DNA from: Lichenostomus cassidix
Taxonomy: Eukaryota > Chordata > Aves > Passeriformes > Meliphagidae
Assembly (NCBI GenBank): GCA_008360975.2
Contig: CM039182.1
Coordinates: 30,074,566 to 30,138,565 of the forward strand
DNA: 64,000 nt
Direction of reading: 5' to 3'
Shown: one piece after another, positions 49,768 to 61,244 of the stretch
How positions within the stretch are numbered: position 1 is the stretch's first letter
How the letters are laid out: each line of letters begins with the position of its first letter
Notes under the pieces: model-generated
Database searches by the model: none
Told to the model about the DNA's origin: nothing
The model's input: only the letters and a program-made list of their open reading frames with translations
Translations under genes and position numbers: made by a program

Positions 49768-52700
49768 TTTTTGAACTAACTCTTCCTACTGCAAAATCAA
49801 ATTTAAGTGGCTGTAGCCAATTTGAAGACTGCTCATTCATTTATAAAAGAATATGTTTTAATTTCTTTCTTGTTTCTACTAAGAAAACTAGTTTGCTCAT
49901 GTTAACTCCAAGGAGGTAGTGGAAAACATAGGAGGGAGAAGTTTCTGTAGAATGGAAAATAATTGCCCTAATCAAATCACTGAAATATTTAATTTTGCCA
50001 GAAAAGAGTTGTTTGATGTTTACCATAGTTAAAGAATTGACCTAGATACAAAAATCCTTGAAATAATGACATTTTTCTAAAGGGCCAGGCATCTCTTCTT
50101 TTCTTCTAAGATAACAAAAATGCACAGCTCTTTTCCATTATATTCAAGGTCTGAAGTATCCCTCTAGAGAATTTGTTTCATCATTTACTTCCACCTATTC
50201 AGGTTAAATTTGCTTTAATCTCTTTGAAAGCAAAAGGAGATCGTGGCTGTTTTCTAAGAGGATGATTTTACACTCGAGTTTATGAGGATGTAATCCACTC
50301 TCTTCTGCCAACAGTTCTAGAAAAAAAAAAAAGAGCAATGGTTGACTAGTAATGTTCAAGTAATTATTTTCATAAGCTCCACGTTATACCAGATGTGCTC
50401 AGTAAAGCAGGCAGCAGAGAGAGGCTCAGGTCTGTGTTGTACATGCACATATGTCTGTGTGTGTACTTGGAGTTTGCAGAGGGCAGGAGAGATCTGTTTC
50501 CATAGAGTGGAATACAGAAGATGCAGGAGGCAGTGGAAGCAAATGAGTGTTCAGAAGAGTGAAGGAGAAGCAAGAGGCAGAAGGAAACTGGGCTGTGCCT
50601 TCCAACTGCTTTGCACTGCTTTTATTCAACAAAGGAGTTGTAAATTTAGCTTAACCAGCCAGTGTGCTCTGGCTGCTTTGCACTACTCCAGAGTAGCATA
50701 AAACAGCCACAGCATATCAATGAACCTGGCCATAAAAGCTTGCATAAAATGAAACATGTATGTATGTGTGATTTTTAGAATGATTAGAAATAGCTCATGA
50801 TAATATCATCTTTTAGCATTCACATGTTTGATTTTAATTTAAGAAGGGGAGAAAATTCAAAAGAAATAGGTGGCTATAAGGCAGAGGTAAGGATGAACTA
50901 TATCCATGATTTAATTTAAAATATAGCACAACATTTATAATTACCCCAAAATATAATTTTAAACAAAGTTCAAAATAAAAAACATGCTTGAAATTGCATG
51001 TGTTGAAATACAAAAATGAAAGAAAACTAAGGTGTTCAGAAAATCTTCACTCTGTCTTGCAGTTCTTAGTGTTTGTTTAGGAAGAAAATAAGTATGTTTA
51101 AAACTCTCTGTATTCTAATCTGTGCTCAAAAATATTAGCAAAAATATTCATTGTCATCTTGTGGCCATACAGGGCATAAATAAGTTTATTTGAAACATTG
51201 CATTGATCTATACCAACCCTTTGTTTTTTCCTTAGTTTTGTGTTTCCAGATCTGATGACATTTAATTTTGACATTTCAAATGAAAAACTCTGTAAATGTA
51301 CTTTGAACGTTTTCATAGATATTGTCCTTGTTAACTCTGTTTCAGCATAGGTATTGACTGTAATCTTTCTTTACTATTTTAGAATTTAATACATAAACTC
51401 TAAGAAGAACTCTATATTGCTATAATTGCCTTATTTTTTAAACAGAAGTATACATAGCATGTATTTTTATTTATTAATTTAATTTTCCTGTAAATTTTAC
51501 TTTGAAAACTTTTGTTCACTAAGGAATTTGAGATAACTTTAAGAAGTTTCATGTATCCTGTTGGTATTGAATTTCATGGTCTTAAGTACGTGTGTCTGAA
51601 AAACAAAAATTCTTTCTTTTAGCTCAAATCACTAGTCTTCCACTTTCATTAAGTGTCCATTTGTTTATGTATTACATGTGTAGATGAAACCCACATTCTT
51701 GCCTATCCACATTTATTATTTTAAATACATTTGTATGATCTGTATCATGTCCTTTCCTATTTTTCTTCTCTCAAAATACAGTATTTCTGGTCTTTTTCAA
51801 TCTCTCTTCATTTAGAAATGTATCCAGTTGCCAAATCACTTTAATTGCTCATTGCTGAGGCTTGGCTATTTTCTGGAAATGAGCTAAATATACCACATGA
51901 GGGCGAAACATCGAGTTATATTATTTTGTGTATTATTATGGCTGTTTTTGGCGTAACTGCTCTGCAATATTGTATAACTTTCTGACTGAGTAGAAGCCTT
52001 GGTTTCTGATAAACATAACAAAAGAATGTAGAAGACAAAAATCAACATTTTTTCCTAGCTAAACCTATTTAAAGTGAGTGATAGTTCAATGCTATATTGT
52101 GATGTTTAATGAATTCCACCAAGAATAGCAATTCAGTATAAAGTTCTTTTAAACAATGATTCTCAATACCCATAACTGAATGCTATTAATTTTTTATGAC
52201 TGTAATGTCCAGAGGCTGCTGCTGAGGATATATTATGCTAGATGGGGTCTAAAAACTATGGTAAGACTAAGTTTGTGATTCAAATGTTTGATTATGTTTG
52301 ATATCTCTTCAAAGAGATAAAAAGACAGAAGTATGGAAGGGGCAAAGAAAAGCCAAGTTAGTTACTCAGCCTCATGAGTCAATAAAAGAACTAGAAGTAG
52401 ACGCCAGTAACATCTTCATAACTGTAATCTATTGTGTTATCAGTGAACTCTATTCACAATAGCCTCAGACTGGCCAAATGCCATGCTAATCTTTGCTAAT
52501 GGAAACTAGTTATTTCTCAGTATATTGTTTTGTGATAACTGCCAAAGATCATCTCAGTTATAGTTATTTCTCTTGTCTAGTTGTTGACCCAGAAATACGT
52601 TCAGCATTTGACTGTGTATAGAGGAAGGCAGAATCTCTGAGTCATGCATGACAGGCAGACAATGATTTACCCAAATGCAGGTGAACATGACTGAGACTGC

Positions 52701-55700
52701 TAGCATTGTCAAGGGCAATGCATTTCAGAAGAAAAATATGGCTGAACAGAAGACAGTCATGGAAGCTCTACAAAATCTAAACAATGGTTTCTGTATGGAT
52801 GTATATAGTTTGCTTTCAGTCACCCACAGCATTCTGCAATTATAAATTACAGTTTCAATCAGTTTTTAATTTCTGACCTTGTCACTTCTACCAGGTGTCT
52901 TTAAAAGATGCGCATTTCAACCAGAGATATCTCTCTTTTCCCTTCTGCCATAGAAAATGTCTTAGGAGAATCCAAATAAAGATGTATAAACCAGCCATAG
53001 AAAGATAACTTAAGAGTACCTGAGTAGTTTCTGTTCAAGAAGTTTGAAGAAGGTAGAAGTCTGCTTGGAATAATTTTTAAATCTTCTTTGAGTATAAGTT
53101 CCATATGTAAATATTCAATAGTCCTGTTGACTTGTGACTTCAGAATATTTTTTGAGTGTGGTAAGGAAGGTTTTGTAAAATGGTAAATGTTCATACTTTT
53201 TTTTTCTTAACAAATGTTTTGAGCATTGAGATGATTAGTACCATGGGGATAGGAACAGAGTCCTTAGGAAATGGAGAAGGAGAGTTAAAAGCATTTGAAA
53301 TAGTGGTATAAACAGCTTTTCAACATTTTGTTATACTTCAAAGTTCACCATAAAACTAAAACTGGCAGCAGTGTTTATAACCTGCAACCTCTTGTTCTTC
53401 CTACTTCTTTATTTTTATTTGGAAAATCTAACTTCTTCTGACTGAAATACCCTAAATTTTCACCTTTATTGTACCAGGATTTTTTAAACTGTATATGACA
53501 CTCCTTTCATTCACTGAAACTACAAAAGTGAAACCGTTCATTACAGAAATTAATTAGTGTTGGCTTACTTTTCTACAGATGCACAGTTTCTTTTATTGAC
53601 ATGGCAGTGTAGGGGGTGGAGGAGAAAGGATAATAAAATATGGCATGTGTCAGGTTTATGTGCTTCAGTTTAAAAACTATTTGATTAAAACCCCGAGCCA
53701 TACATCATCTGTAGTTTCAAAGTACTGAAAAGTATCTGAACTCTTTTCCAATATAATCATTTTCCAATTTTTGTTAAGCCAGAAAGATGAAAGAATATAT
53801 GTGTATGGATAAAGAATTGCCATATTGTCAAATACTTTGATGGAAAGGTGAGAAATATCACCAAAAACATCCTGGAAGAAACTAAACAGCAGCAAGTGTG
53901 GAGAAGATACTTTTATCCTAAAAATCAAAATATCTGTGGTCTTTACATGGAGATAATTTTCAGGTCGGAATTAAAAGTCCTACAACAACACTGAGTGATT
54001 GTATAGATGTCCAGTCCCAATTTAAATTTTGTTGCTTTATAATAACTTTTGAGAACTGCACTGTAGCCTGTAAAAATATCCACATGTTCTCTGCTGGAAC
54101 AGCTCCAGACTGTAACAGAACCACTAGATTGCACCCTGGTGCTTTATGTATTGTATAATTGTTTTCCTTTGGTGGATATTTTTATTAAAAGCCCATTATC
54201 CAGAATCAGACAGAAGTGTTGTTTCAAGAACAGCAGAAACAGAGGCCTTTCAGCTACACAGTTCTTATTCATGCTTTCTTTAGCCAGCTTAGCTAATGAG
54301 ACCTCCACCATTCTTCTTTTAATACTGAGAGAAGAAAAAGAGATGGGAGCTTTTATTTTGCTGCTTTCAAACCTAAGCAGGATTGCAAAGAAGTATTGTG
54401 AGGTCTTGGTGTGCTCACACACCTGTGTCTCAGTGTTAGTTTGTGTGGGTACCTCCAGGCCATGTCTGTGTTTACAGATGTTCTCATGCTTTTGCACAAA
54501 TAATTCCTTGGAGATACTTTTTTATCCTAGTCATTTTGTGTGCCTGTGCTACACTTTGCCAATACAATAATTGCGCAAAGGAATACACATTTTTCAAATA
54601 CGCATTTTTCATAGAAAAAATATTCTAGAAAATAAAGCTCCAGTAATTCTGAAGAAAAATAGAAAAATCTGGCAAAAGTGAGATTTTAAAATCATGACTT
54701 ATGCTGAATAGCACTGGGCTCAGTGCTGCAACATCTTATGAGAATTCTTGTTACTGGATATTGTTGGAGCCCTAACTCCATGTATTTCATTACTTTTGAA
54801 GTCAGCCTTTAGTCCTGTGGAGAGATGTTTGAAACTATGAAAACATAAATGTCTCAAAAATAGATGTCTAATGAATAAGTTCAGGGAGGTCTGTGACTCA
54901 TCACTATGTGGTATTAACAGTACTACTTGGGCCATCAGTTATCCTATTAAATCAGAGCAGCTTCTTGGATAATAAGTTGTTACCCAGTGTGAGGGAATCC
55001 ATCAGACTTTAAACTCTGAGACATTAATTTTGCAGGCAGTATAAGAAAAATGCTCCGTTGTAGAGTGACTTACCATTGTGTATATTTTTTTCAGACCAAG
55101 TGGGGTCTTTGTCCTGTGATCGTGTATTCTAGGGTCAGGATTCAGAAGTAAATAGATCATTTGTGTCATTAGTTTATGCAAGTCTCAGTTTTGCACAATA
55201 CCATAATTCATTGCTAAGATACAGCTTTGTTACTTATACGAAATAGTAGCTTATTGCAAAAATCATCGTTAAAAGAGTTTGTAAAATCAGAGACTTTTCA
55301 CGGAGTAAATGTGACAGGATTTTATCTTACATACTGTGACTACATTTAACCTAATAAAGCAGTCAAATCTTAAAGATTATATACAAGTGGTTTCATGAGT
55401 TGTTGTGCCTTGAAACAAAGTAAGCTTTTGAAGGATCTTATTAGCTGATTCGTATGCTTACCTACCATAAGCCTTCCAGTGATATTTATATCAGATGTTT
55501 AAATAAAGTTACAAAATTATTATTTTATAAGAAAAAAAAGGAAAATAAAAGTAACTAATTACAGCACAGGATAAGCCAGGTTGACATTAGGGGATGCATT
55601 TGGGATGCATTTCTCCTGTGTTATGCATGTAGGAGTGTACATGCTTATCAGAAGATATAAGGTGGAGGGCTGACAGGAAGGAGCAGCTTATTTGGTTCTT

Positions 55701-56004
55701 TTTCTCCCTGTCAGTAAGTTGGCTGGACTCTAGTGCTGTATCCCTCTTGTGCAGGGAGTACATTACTAAATGTACTAAAGATGACTAAAGACAACACTTC
55801 CAGTAAGCAGCAACTGTCCGTGGTTATGATGTGATTTTCTTCCACACTGTAACAAAACCAAAACTATTGAAAGTTTCCAAGAAAACAACTAAGTGTTTGT
55901 GTTTCGAGTCCTTTTATGACAATGTTTATGTCTAACCTCATGGTGAGGACATCACTCTAGGAAGCTAGAAAACTTTAAGTGAAAAATCCCAACTCTTTGG
56001 GATT

Positions 56005-56265
56005 GTATTTGGCCTTAAATTGCACCAGGAGAGGTTCAGATTAGAGATGAGGGAAAAAAATCACTTAATAAGAGGTTTGGCATTGGATTAAGTTGCCCAG
56101 GGAGGTGGTAAAGTCACTGTCTCTAGAAGTGTTCAGGAGGTGTCTGGATGTGGTGCTTGGGGATATGGTTTAGGGCTGATTATGATGGTCTGGGGATAAT
56201 GGTTGGACAAGCTGGTCTTGAAGGTCTTCCCCATTCCTACAAATCAGGGGATTGAACCTGTCCTC
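56005..56265 (+). mobile_element. CR1 LINE 3' region, sense
   Basis: In order, the + strand has TTGCACCAGGAGAGGTTCAG, GTTGCCCAGGGAGGTGGTAA with AGTCAC, AGTGTTCAGGAGGTGTCTGG, TATGGTTTAGGG and ATAATGGTTGGACAAGCTGG ending TCTTGAAGGTCTTCC. This follows the avian CR1 3' consensus (GCCCAGGGAAGTGGTGGAGT, GGTTTAGTGGTGG, GGTTGGACTTGATGATCTT). The terminal GATTCTRT repeats are decayed (ATTCCTACAAATC). It is a 5'-truncated copy, as is usual for CR1. Confidence 0.82.
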
Positions 56266-57174
56266 ATCATGTCTGAAATTAATGCTTTTGCTGTCAAATT
56301 ATTTGGAATGTTTTGGGGTTTTTTTTTTCCCTCATGCTTAAAAGAAGTCTCCCTCTGAAAAATATCAAGACCCACATATACAAAAAGACTATGTTTTAGT
56401 AAAAGAGTACAGTTCTTGGAAAACTTAGTGTTCTAGTTCTGTATTATTAGGCCAACAGAAGAGTGGGGGCTAATTACCAACCTGTCATATCTAAGCTTCC
56501 TACCTCTTCAATCAAGATGTTTACAGATTAAGAATGTATCATTAAGAATGTATTGTAAACCTCAGCAAGTGGTTCAGTTCCTTTCACAGGGATTTCTCAT
56601 TTCACATGTCTCATTAACATGTGCTTCACCTTCTGTGTGATGAGCTCTCTATGGAAACTGATTACCTCTGGATCTGAAAATGACAATTTATTATCTGATC
56701 ATTTGCCTCATTTTTTTTTCTGCAACGATAAAGTATTTTAAAAAGTTGTCCATCATTTTCAGTGTAATTCTTAATAGAAACTGCAAACAGACAGCAAAAG
56801 AAATGCAGACTTTGTAATAGCTTGAAGACCCCATAATTTCCAATATAATCAAGAATGCAGCGATTTCATTCTTATTTTGTACCATCAGATGGGCCACTGC
56901 TAAGTATTAACTGCCCCTGAAACTAAAAACATGACATAGACAAGTGTTCTTCAGTTAGTTTGGATTTGCTCTGTGTTAAGTTCAGTCATTGGCCACTATG
57001 TAAAAACTTGTTGAACAAACTGAGAATTTTTTATGTTGTCTCTTGTAGTCTTGCAAAGCAAATTTTGGATTGGAAGTACTTTGACTGTAATAGATTGGAA
57101 AGATCCAAAGATTGGGAATACATTTCCAATAATACAAAGCAGTATAAATAATTTTCCAAGATTGGTAATACTCA

Positions 57175-57800
57175 CTGTTCCTCTCCTCCACCCTTCCTCT
57201 CCCTTTCACATTTCTTTCTTGGAGTCATCAAGTTCTCTATAGCATCCCTATCATCCCTTTTCTTCCCACAGGTCTGACATATGCCTCTGATCACAAAGTT
57301 GCTCCTCCTCTGTTTTTCCTCAAACTCTTGTTTGTTACCAGGCCCTCATGCTCTTTCGTCTGCTGATCTACATGGGACATAAGATTTTCTCTTCCCTTAT
57401 CTGTATATTTAACCTCTCATTCCCCTCACAAGAGGGCCTTATCCCTTGTAATACAGTCATGATTCCTTGTAAAGAAAAAGTACTGCTAAGCTCTACATAT
57501 TCTTCTGTCCTATCTCCCTTTCTATCCCCAAGACCATTGAGTGTACAGATTGCTGTTTGTCCTCTGATTCTAGACCTCCTCCAAAAAAATCTCAGTCTTC
57601 CTCTGAAACCGTTCTTAATATAAATCCCTCCTAGCCCAAAGCTCAGAGTCTGTATTTTACCCTCTTTTTTCCTAGCCTGTGTGTTGTCCACGTCTGTTTA
57701 TCCTGATGATGTTTTTCTTGAAAATTCATCTTTTCCTGACTTCCATGCCTGATAGTCCCTGGCCTCCACCCAGACTCAAACACTGAGCTACTCTTTTAAC
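57175..57800. other. Pyrimidine-rich, strand-asymmetric stretch
   Basis: Over about 600 bp the + strand is dominated by C and T (CTCTCCTCCACCCTTCCTCT, TCCTATCTCCCTTTCTATCC). Opposed open frames occur (57348-57623 + and 57368-57691 -), but neither has a recognisable domain. It could be a remnant of a mobile element or just biased composition. Confidence 0.4.
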
Positions 57801-59204
57801 TTGTCTTTTGGAAGAATCAATATTTTCCTTCTTAATCTTTCATCAATGATTCCATAACATTCTACTTTTAGTCTTGGTATCTTCTCCTATTTTGTGATTT
57901 TCTGGAGGGCAGTTTGTCCACAAGGCAAATTGAATTATTGTTTGTCAACCAATGGCTTCTCTGTTCTAGGTATGTCTCCTCTACATCAAGAAATTTTATA
58001 GTAACTTTATTATATACTAATTGAGGAAATCTGAATTTAGTTGAAGCTTAGCTTTACCAAACTTATCCCCAAGCCATTCCTACTGCCTCTCTCTATGGAC
58101 AATACCATTTTTCTGCCTGTCAATCAGGCAAGTTCTTGTGTGACCTTTGACCTTCTCTGTTGGAAGTCACAACACAGCAATGTCTAAATTTTGCAAATTC
58201 TTTCTGTAGCATGTCTTTGAAATACAGAATGTATTACCATTCCAACCACCTAAAGTGAAATCTAAGTTCAGCCATTTTGTTTATTATTGCAATGTCATTC
58301 TCAGAATGCTCTTATGAATTTCATTTTCCATATCATGATACCAGGTAAAGGTTTTCTGATTTTTTGTGTGATAAAGTTTGTACTTGTAGGGTATCTTTTA
58401 AACAGCTACAAGACTGGTTCATTAGTTTCCTTGAAATCTTTTCTTACATTTCAATTTTGCTATATTGCCTCACACAATACTGGATAATAGTTAAATACCT
58501 ATACTGCTAAGATTGCTTGTATTTTTCTGGCATGTACAGCTTCTGCCTGTAGTTCCCCAAGTCCCCATAGAGTATATAGATATGAGCCATCTTTTTATTC
58601 ATTCTGGGCAGTGTTTTATGCAATTGGTTTTGGTTCATGAGAGTACCCCCAATGCATGGTACTAATATAAATGTGTTTGCTGTTAAGAATAATAGTGAGA
58701 TATAAGGAGTTAAGAGGTTAGTTTGGGAGATATAAGTTGTTCCTCTCCCCATCATGTTGTACGAGAGATACACACCCTCAGGACTGGTGACAGTGGCTGC
58801 ATGTGAGGCACAAGGTGACATGAGGTGGAGCAATGTGTGCTACCAAGGCTAGAACCAGGCTAGAATCAGGTTCTCTGATCTCATGCAAAAGGGAGTGTCA
58901 TCCCAGGATTTGAGAAAGGGAGATAGAGGGATTAAGTCCTCTAGCCCAGATGTCTTTCATGCAAATATTAATTATTAGAATTTATTTGGGACCTGGTGAC
59001 ATGGACCTGTATTGGGGAGCTGTTCTCCAGTTCCAAAAGTAAGCTACTGGTCCTCCTCAGACAGGCTTTTCAAGTGTGATCCAGCCTCTCAGAAGGGTCC
59101 ATCCATCTCAGAAGCACAGCTCAGCATCACATCTGCAGCATCTATCATCTCATGAAACCCATGAGCATATGTATCTTGTTGACATCTGAGGAATCATGAT
59201 GATT

Positions 59205-59262
59205 ATCAGCAAAATATATATAGACTGTATATACAGTGTATATATACCTGTTATATATTGTG
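59205..59262. repeat. AT-rich palindromic dinucleotide stretch
   Basis: ATATATATAG is followed by the perfect palindrome CTGTATATACAG, then GTATATATACC and TTATATAT. It is a simple sequence with short hairpin potential. Confidence 0.7.
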
Positions 59263-59499
59263 TCACTTCAAACACAATCAGGCTATTAAGGCTTAATTAC
59301 ATAAGAAACAGCATACATGTTGTGCAAGCTTGTAGAATGTCAGTTGCAGAAGTTAGGCAAGATATAAGAGTTTCCTAAGTTTCTAATATAGTTTTATTTC
59401 CAGCAGTATTCTTTGACAAACTAAATAAATTACTGCATGTATTGGACCTCTGAGGCTTGGGGCAAAGAATGGAAAAATTATTTACAAAAGCTTGAAAAT

Positions 59500-59960
59500 A
59501 TTTAATCACCAGAGGCAGGGGGCAACTGTGTTTTAATTAGCGGCTCCTCAGGCCATTGGCTGGCTGGAGGCTTTCTCAAACAACCACACAAATGCATTGA
59601 ATAGCTGTTTGCCAGCCTTAGGGTCAGGCCTGAGATGAAACAGATAAGATAATTGGCTCTAATGAAATCCAGAAGGCCTTGGCTTTCTTGTTTGAGCTTG
59701 GATTTGAAAAGTGCGTGTGGAAGTGAGGCTTAATTCAAACCAGTCCTGAACTAGGCCCGTTTTTCAGTGACTTTGATATTGTTTGAAGTTCTGAAAGTGT
59801 TCGCCACACCACTAGCCTGCTGGGCTGGGCCTCCCCGGTCACCTTAATTACTGAGCTTTATTGCTGACTTTACTACACAGGAAAGGAGCCATTATATGTT
59901 CCATCAACATCAGCTCTCCTCAGATTGGAGGAAAGGGCAGGGTGAAAGGCCACTGTAGGA
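59500..59960. promoter_or_regulatory. Strong enhancer-like conserved-looking block
   Basis: This block of about 460 bp differs clearly from its AT-rich setting. It contains TTTTAATTAGCGGCTCCTC, CAGGCCATTGGCTGGCTGG (CCAAT on the minus strand), ACAGATAAGATAATTGGC (GATA plus homeodomain), GAGGCTTAATTCAAACC and GTCACCTTAATTACTGAGC. It has no repeat, no open frame and balanced base use, as in deeply conserved developmental enhancers. Mammalian HDAC9 holds reported TWIST1 enhancers, which makes such a role plausible. Conservation was not measured. Confidence 0.42.
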
Positions 59961-61222
59961 AGGCAAAAACTTCACTTTGAGGTAGTCAGATCATTTACCC
60001 GTGTTAAATTTCACTGTGCTATGTGTGTACATTCCTCACAACACAGAAGCCCAATTTCCATTTTTTTTAGCAAGTGATTACTTTTCAAAACATTTTGTTT
60101 GTGTCTGATTAGCAGAAGGGTACATTTATTCTTAGAGGTGGAAAGAAAGCAAATTGTAACAAACGCCTAATTAATCATCACAGGGGAAAGAAATCTAGTT
60201 AAAAACTGTAATAAAGAGAAATTGTTCTTAATGCTTCTTTGAAGTGGGAATAAGTGAGGAAACCCCTATGGTGTGTTTGCAGACCTGACACCCTACAGAA
60301 CTGACTCCTTACAGGCAGCCTGATATCTTCAGGGTAACTTGTAATGGGCTCTCCAAAAGCAGAAAAGCTCCTATGAAGTACTGTTAGGGAAAGCAACAAC
60401 TGAGGTATTTTAGCAATGTTAGTTCTGAATTATTCTCTTCAGGATAATTGCTTTCAGAATTTGGTCCTAATCTCTGTAGCTGCTCCAGCTGGTGGTGCTG
60501 CTGGAAAAAGAAGCAGCTGAACTTCTGTGCGTGAATAGGTTTTCAGATCTAGACACTGTAGCAGGAGAGGTGTCTCAGGCTTCAGGACCCATGGTCAAGG
60601 GCCACTGAGGTGTCTCGGAAGACTGCACTCAGGAAACCTGGGACAGATCCTGCAACTGCTTAAATGAATATATTTACATATTAACTCATTAATAAGTCAA
60701 TTAGGCTACTAGCCAGAGTAAAGTTACACATGTGCATTCATGTTTGCAGGATTGGGCCTCCTGAGACTAATGAAAGTGTGTAATATTGGCCGATTTGTGC
60801 CAAATCCCATATTACCAACACTAGCACTTAATAAAAGAAATATTCATGAAAATTAGTTTCCAGTGGGACTGTAGTTCAGATCAAGATAACAGGCATTTTT
60901 TTTCAATGAGCTCAGGAGGCAAATTAAAAAGGACTGAGAAATCAGTCCTGCCGATGTCTACTCTGTGAGATATTTTATTTTTTATTTTTGTATATACATT
61001 TTTTGTGAAATTTTGTTTGGTTTTCTGTGCATTTTCATGGAGCTAGCATTTCTGTTTTTCTTAAATCTTGAAAATGTCTGGGATTCTTTCATGAAAATTA
61101 GAATCATATATTCCACAGAGTATTCAGCCCTTTCCTTAAGGCAACACTGTTTCATAAAGAAGGCTTCTGTAGATCTAGATACTTCCACCTTGTGTTATAA
61201 ATAATGTAAACATATTATTTAG

Positions 61223-61244
61223 ATTTATAAATATATTTATAAAT
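61223..61244. repeat. 22-bp perfect AT palindrome
   Basis: The sequence equals its own reverse complement, with arms ATTTATAAATA and TATTTATAAAT. Imperfect arms (ATTATTT / AAATAAT) extend it, giving cruciform potential. Confidence 0.85.

Noticed and set aside
54139..54570. 143-codon + frame overlapped by a 117-codon minus frame
   Set aside because: There is no recognisable protein family, no splice context and no codon bias. A chance open frame in a long intron is likely.
57348..57623. 91-codon + frame and an opposed 107-codon minus frame
   Set aside because: They arise in the pyrimidine-biased stretch. Opposed overlapping frames are expected there by chance.
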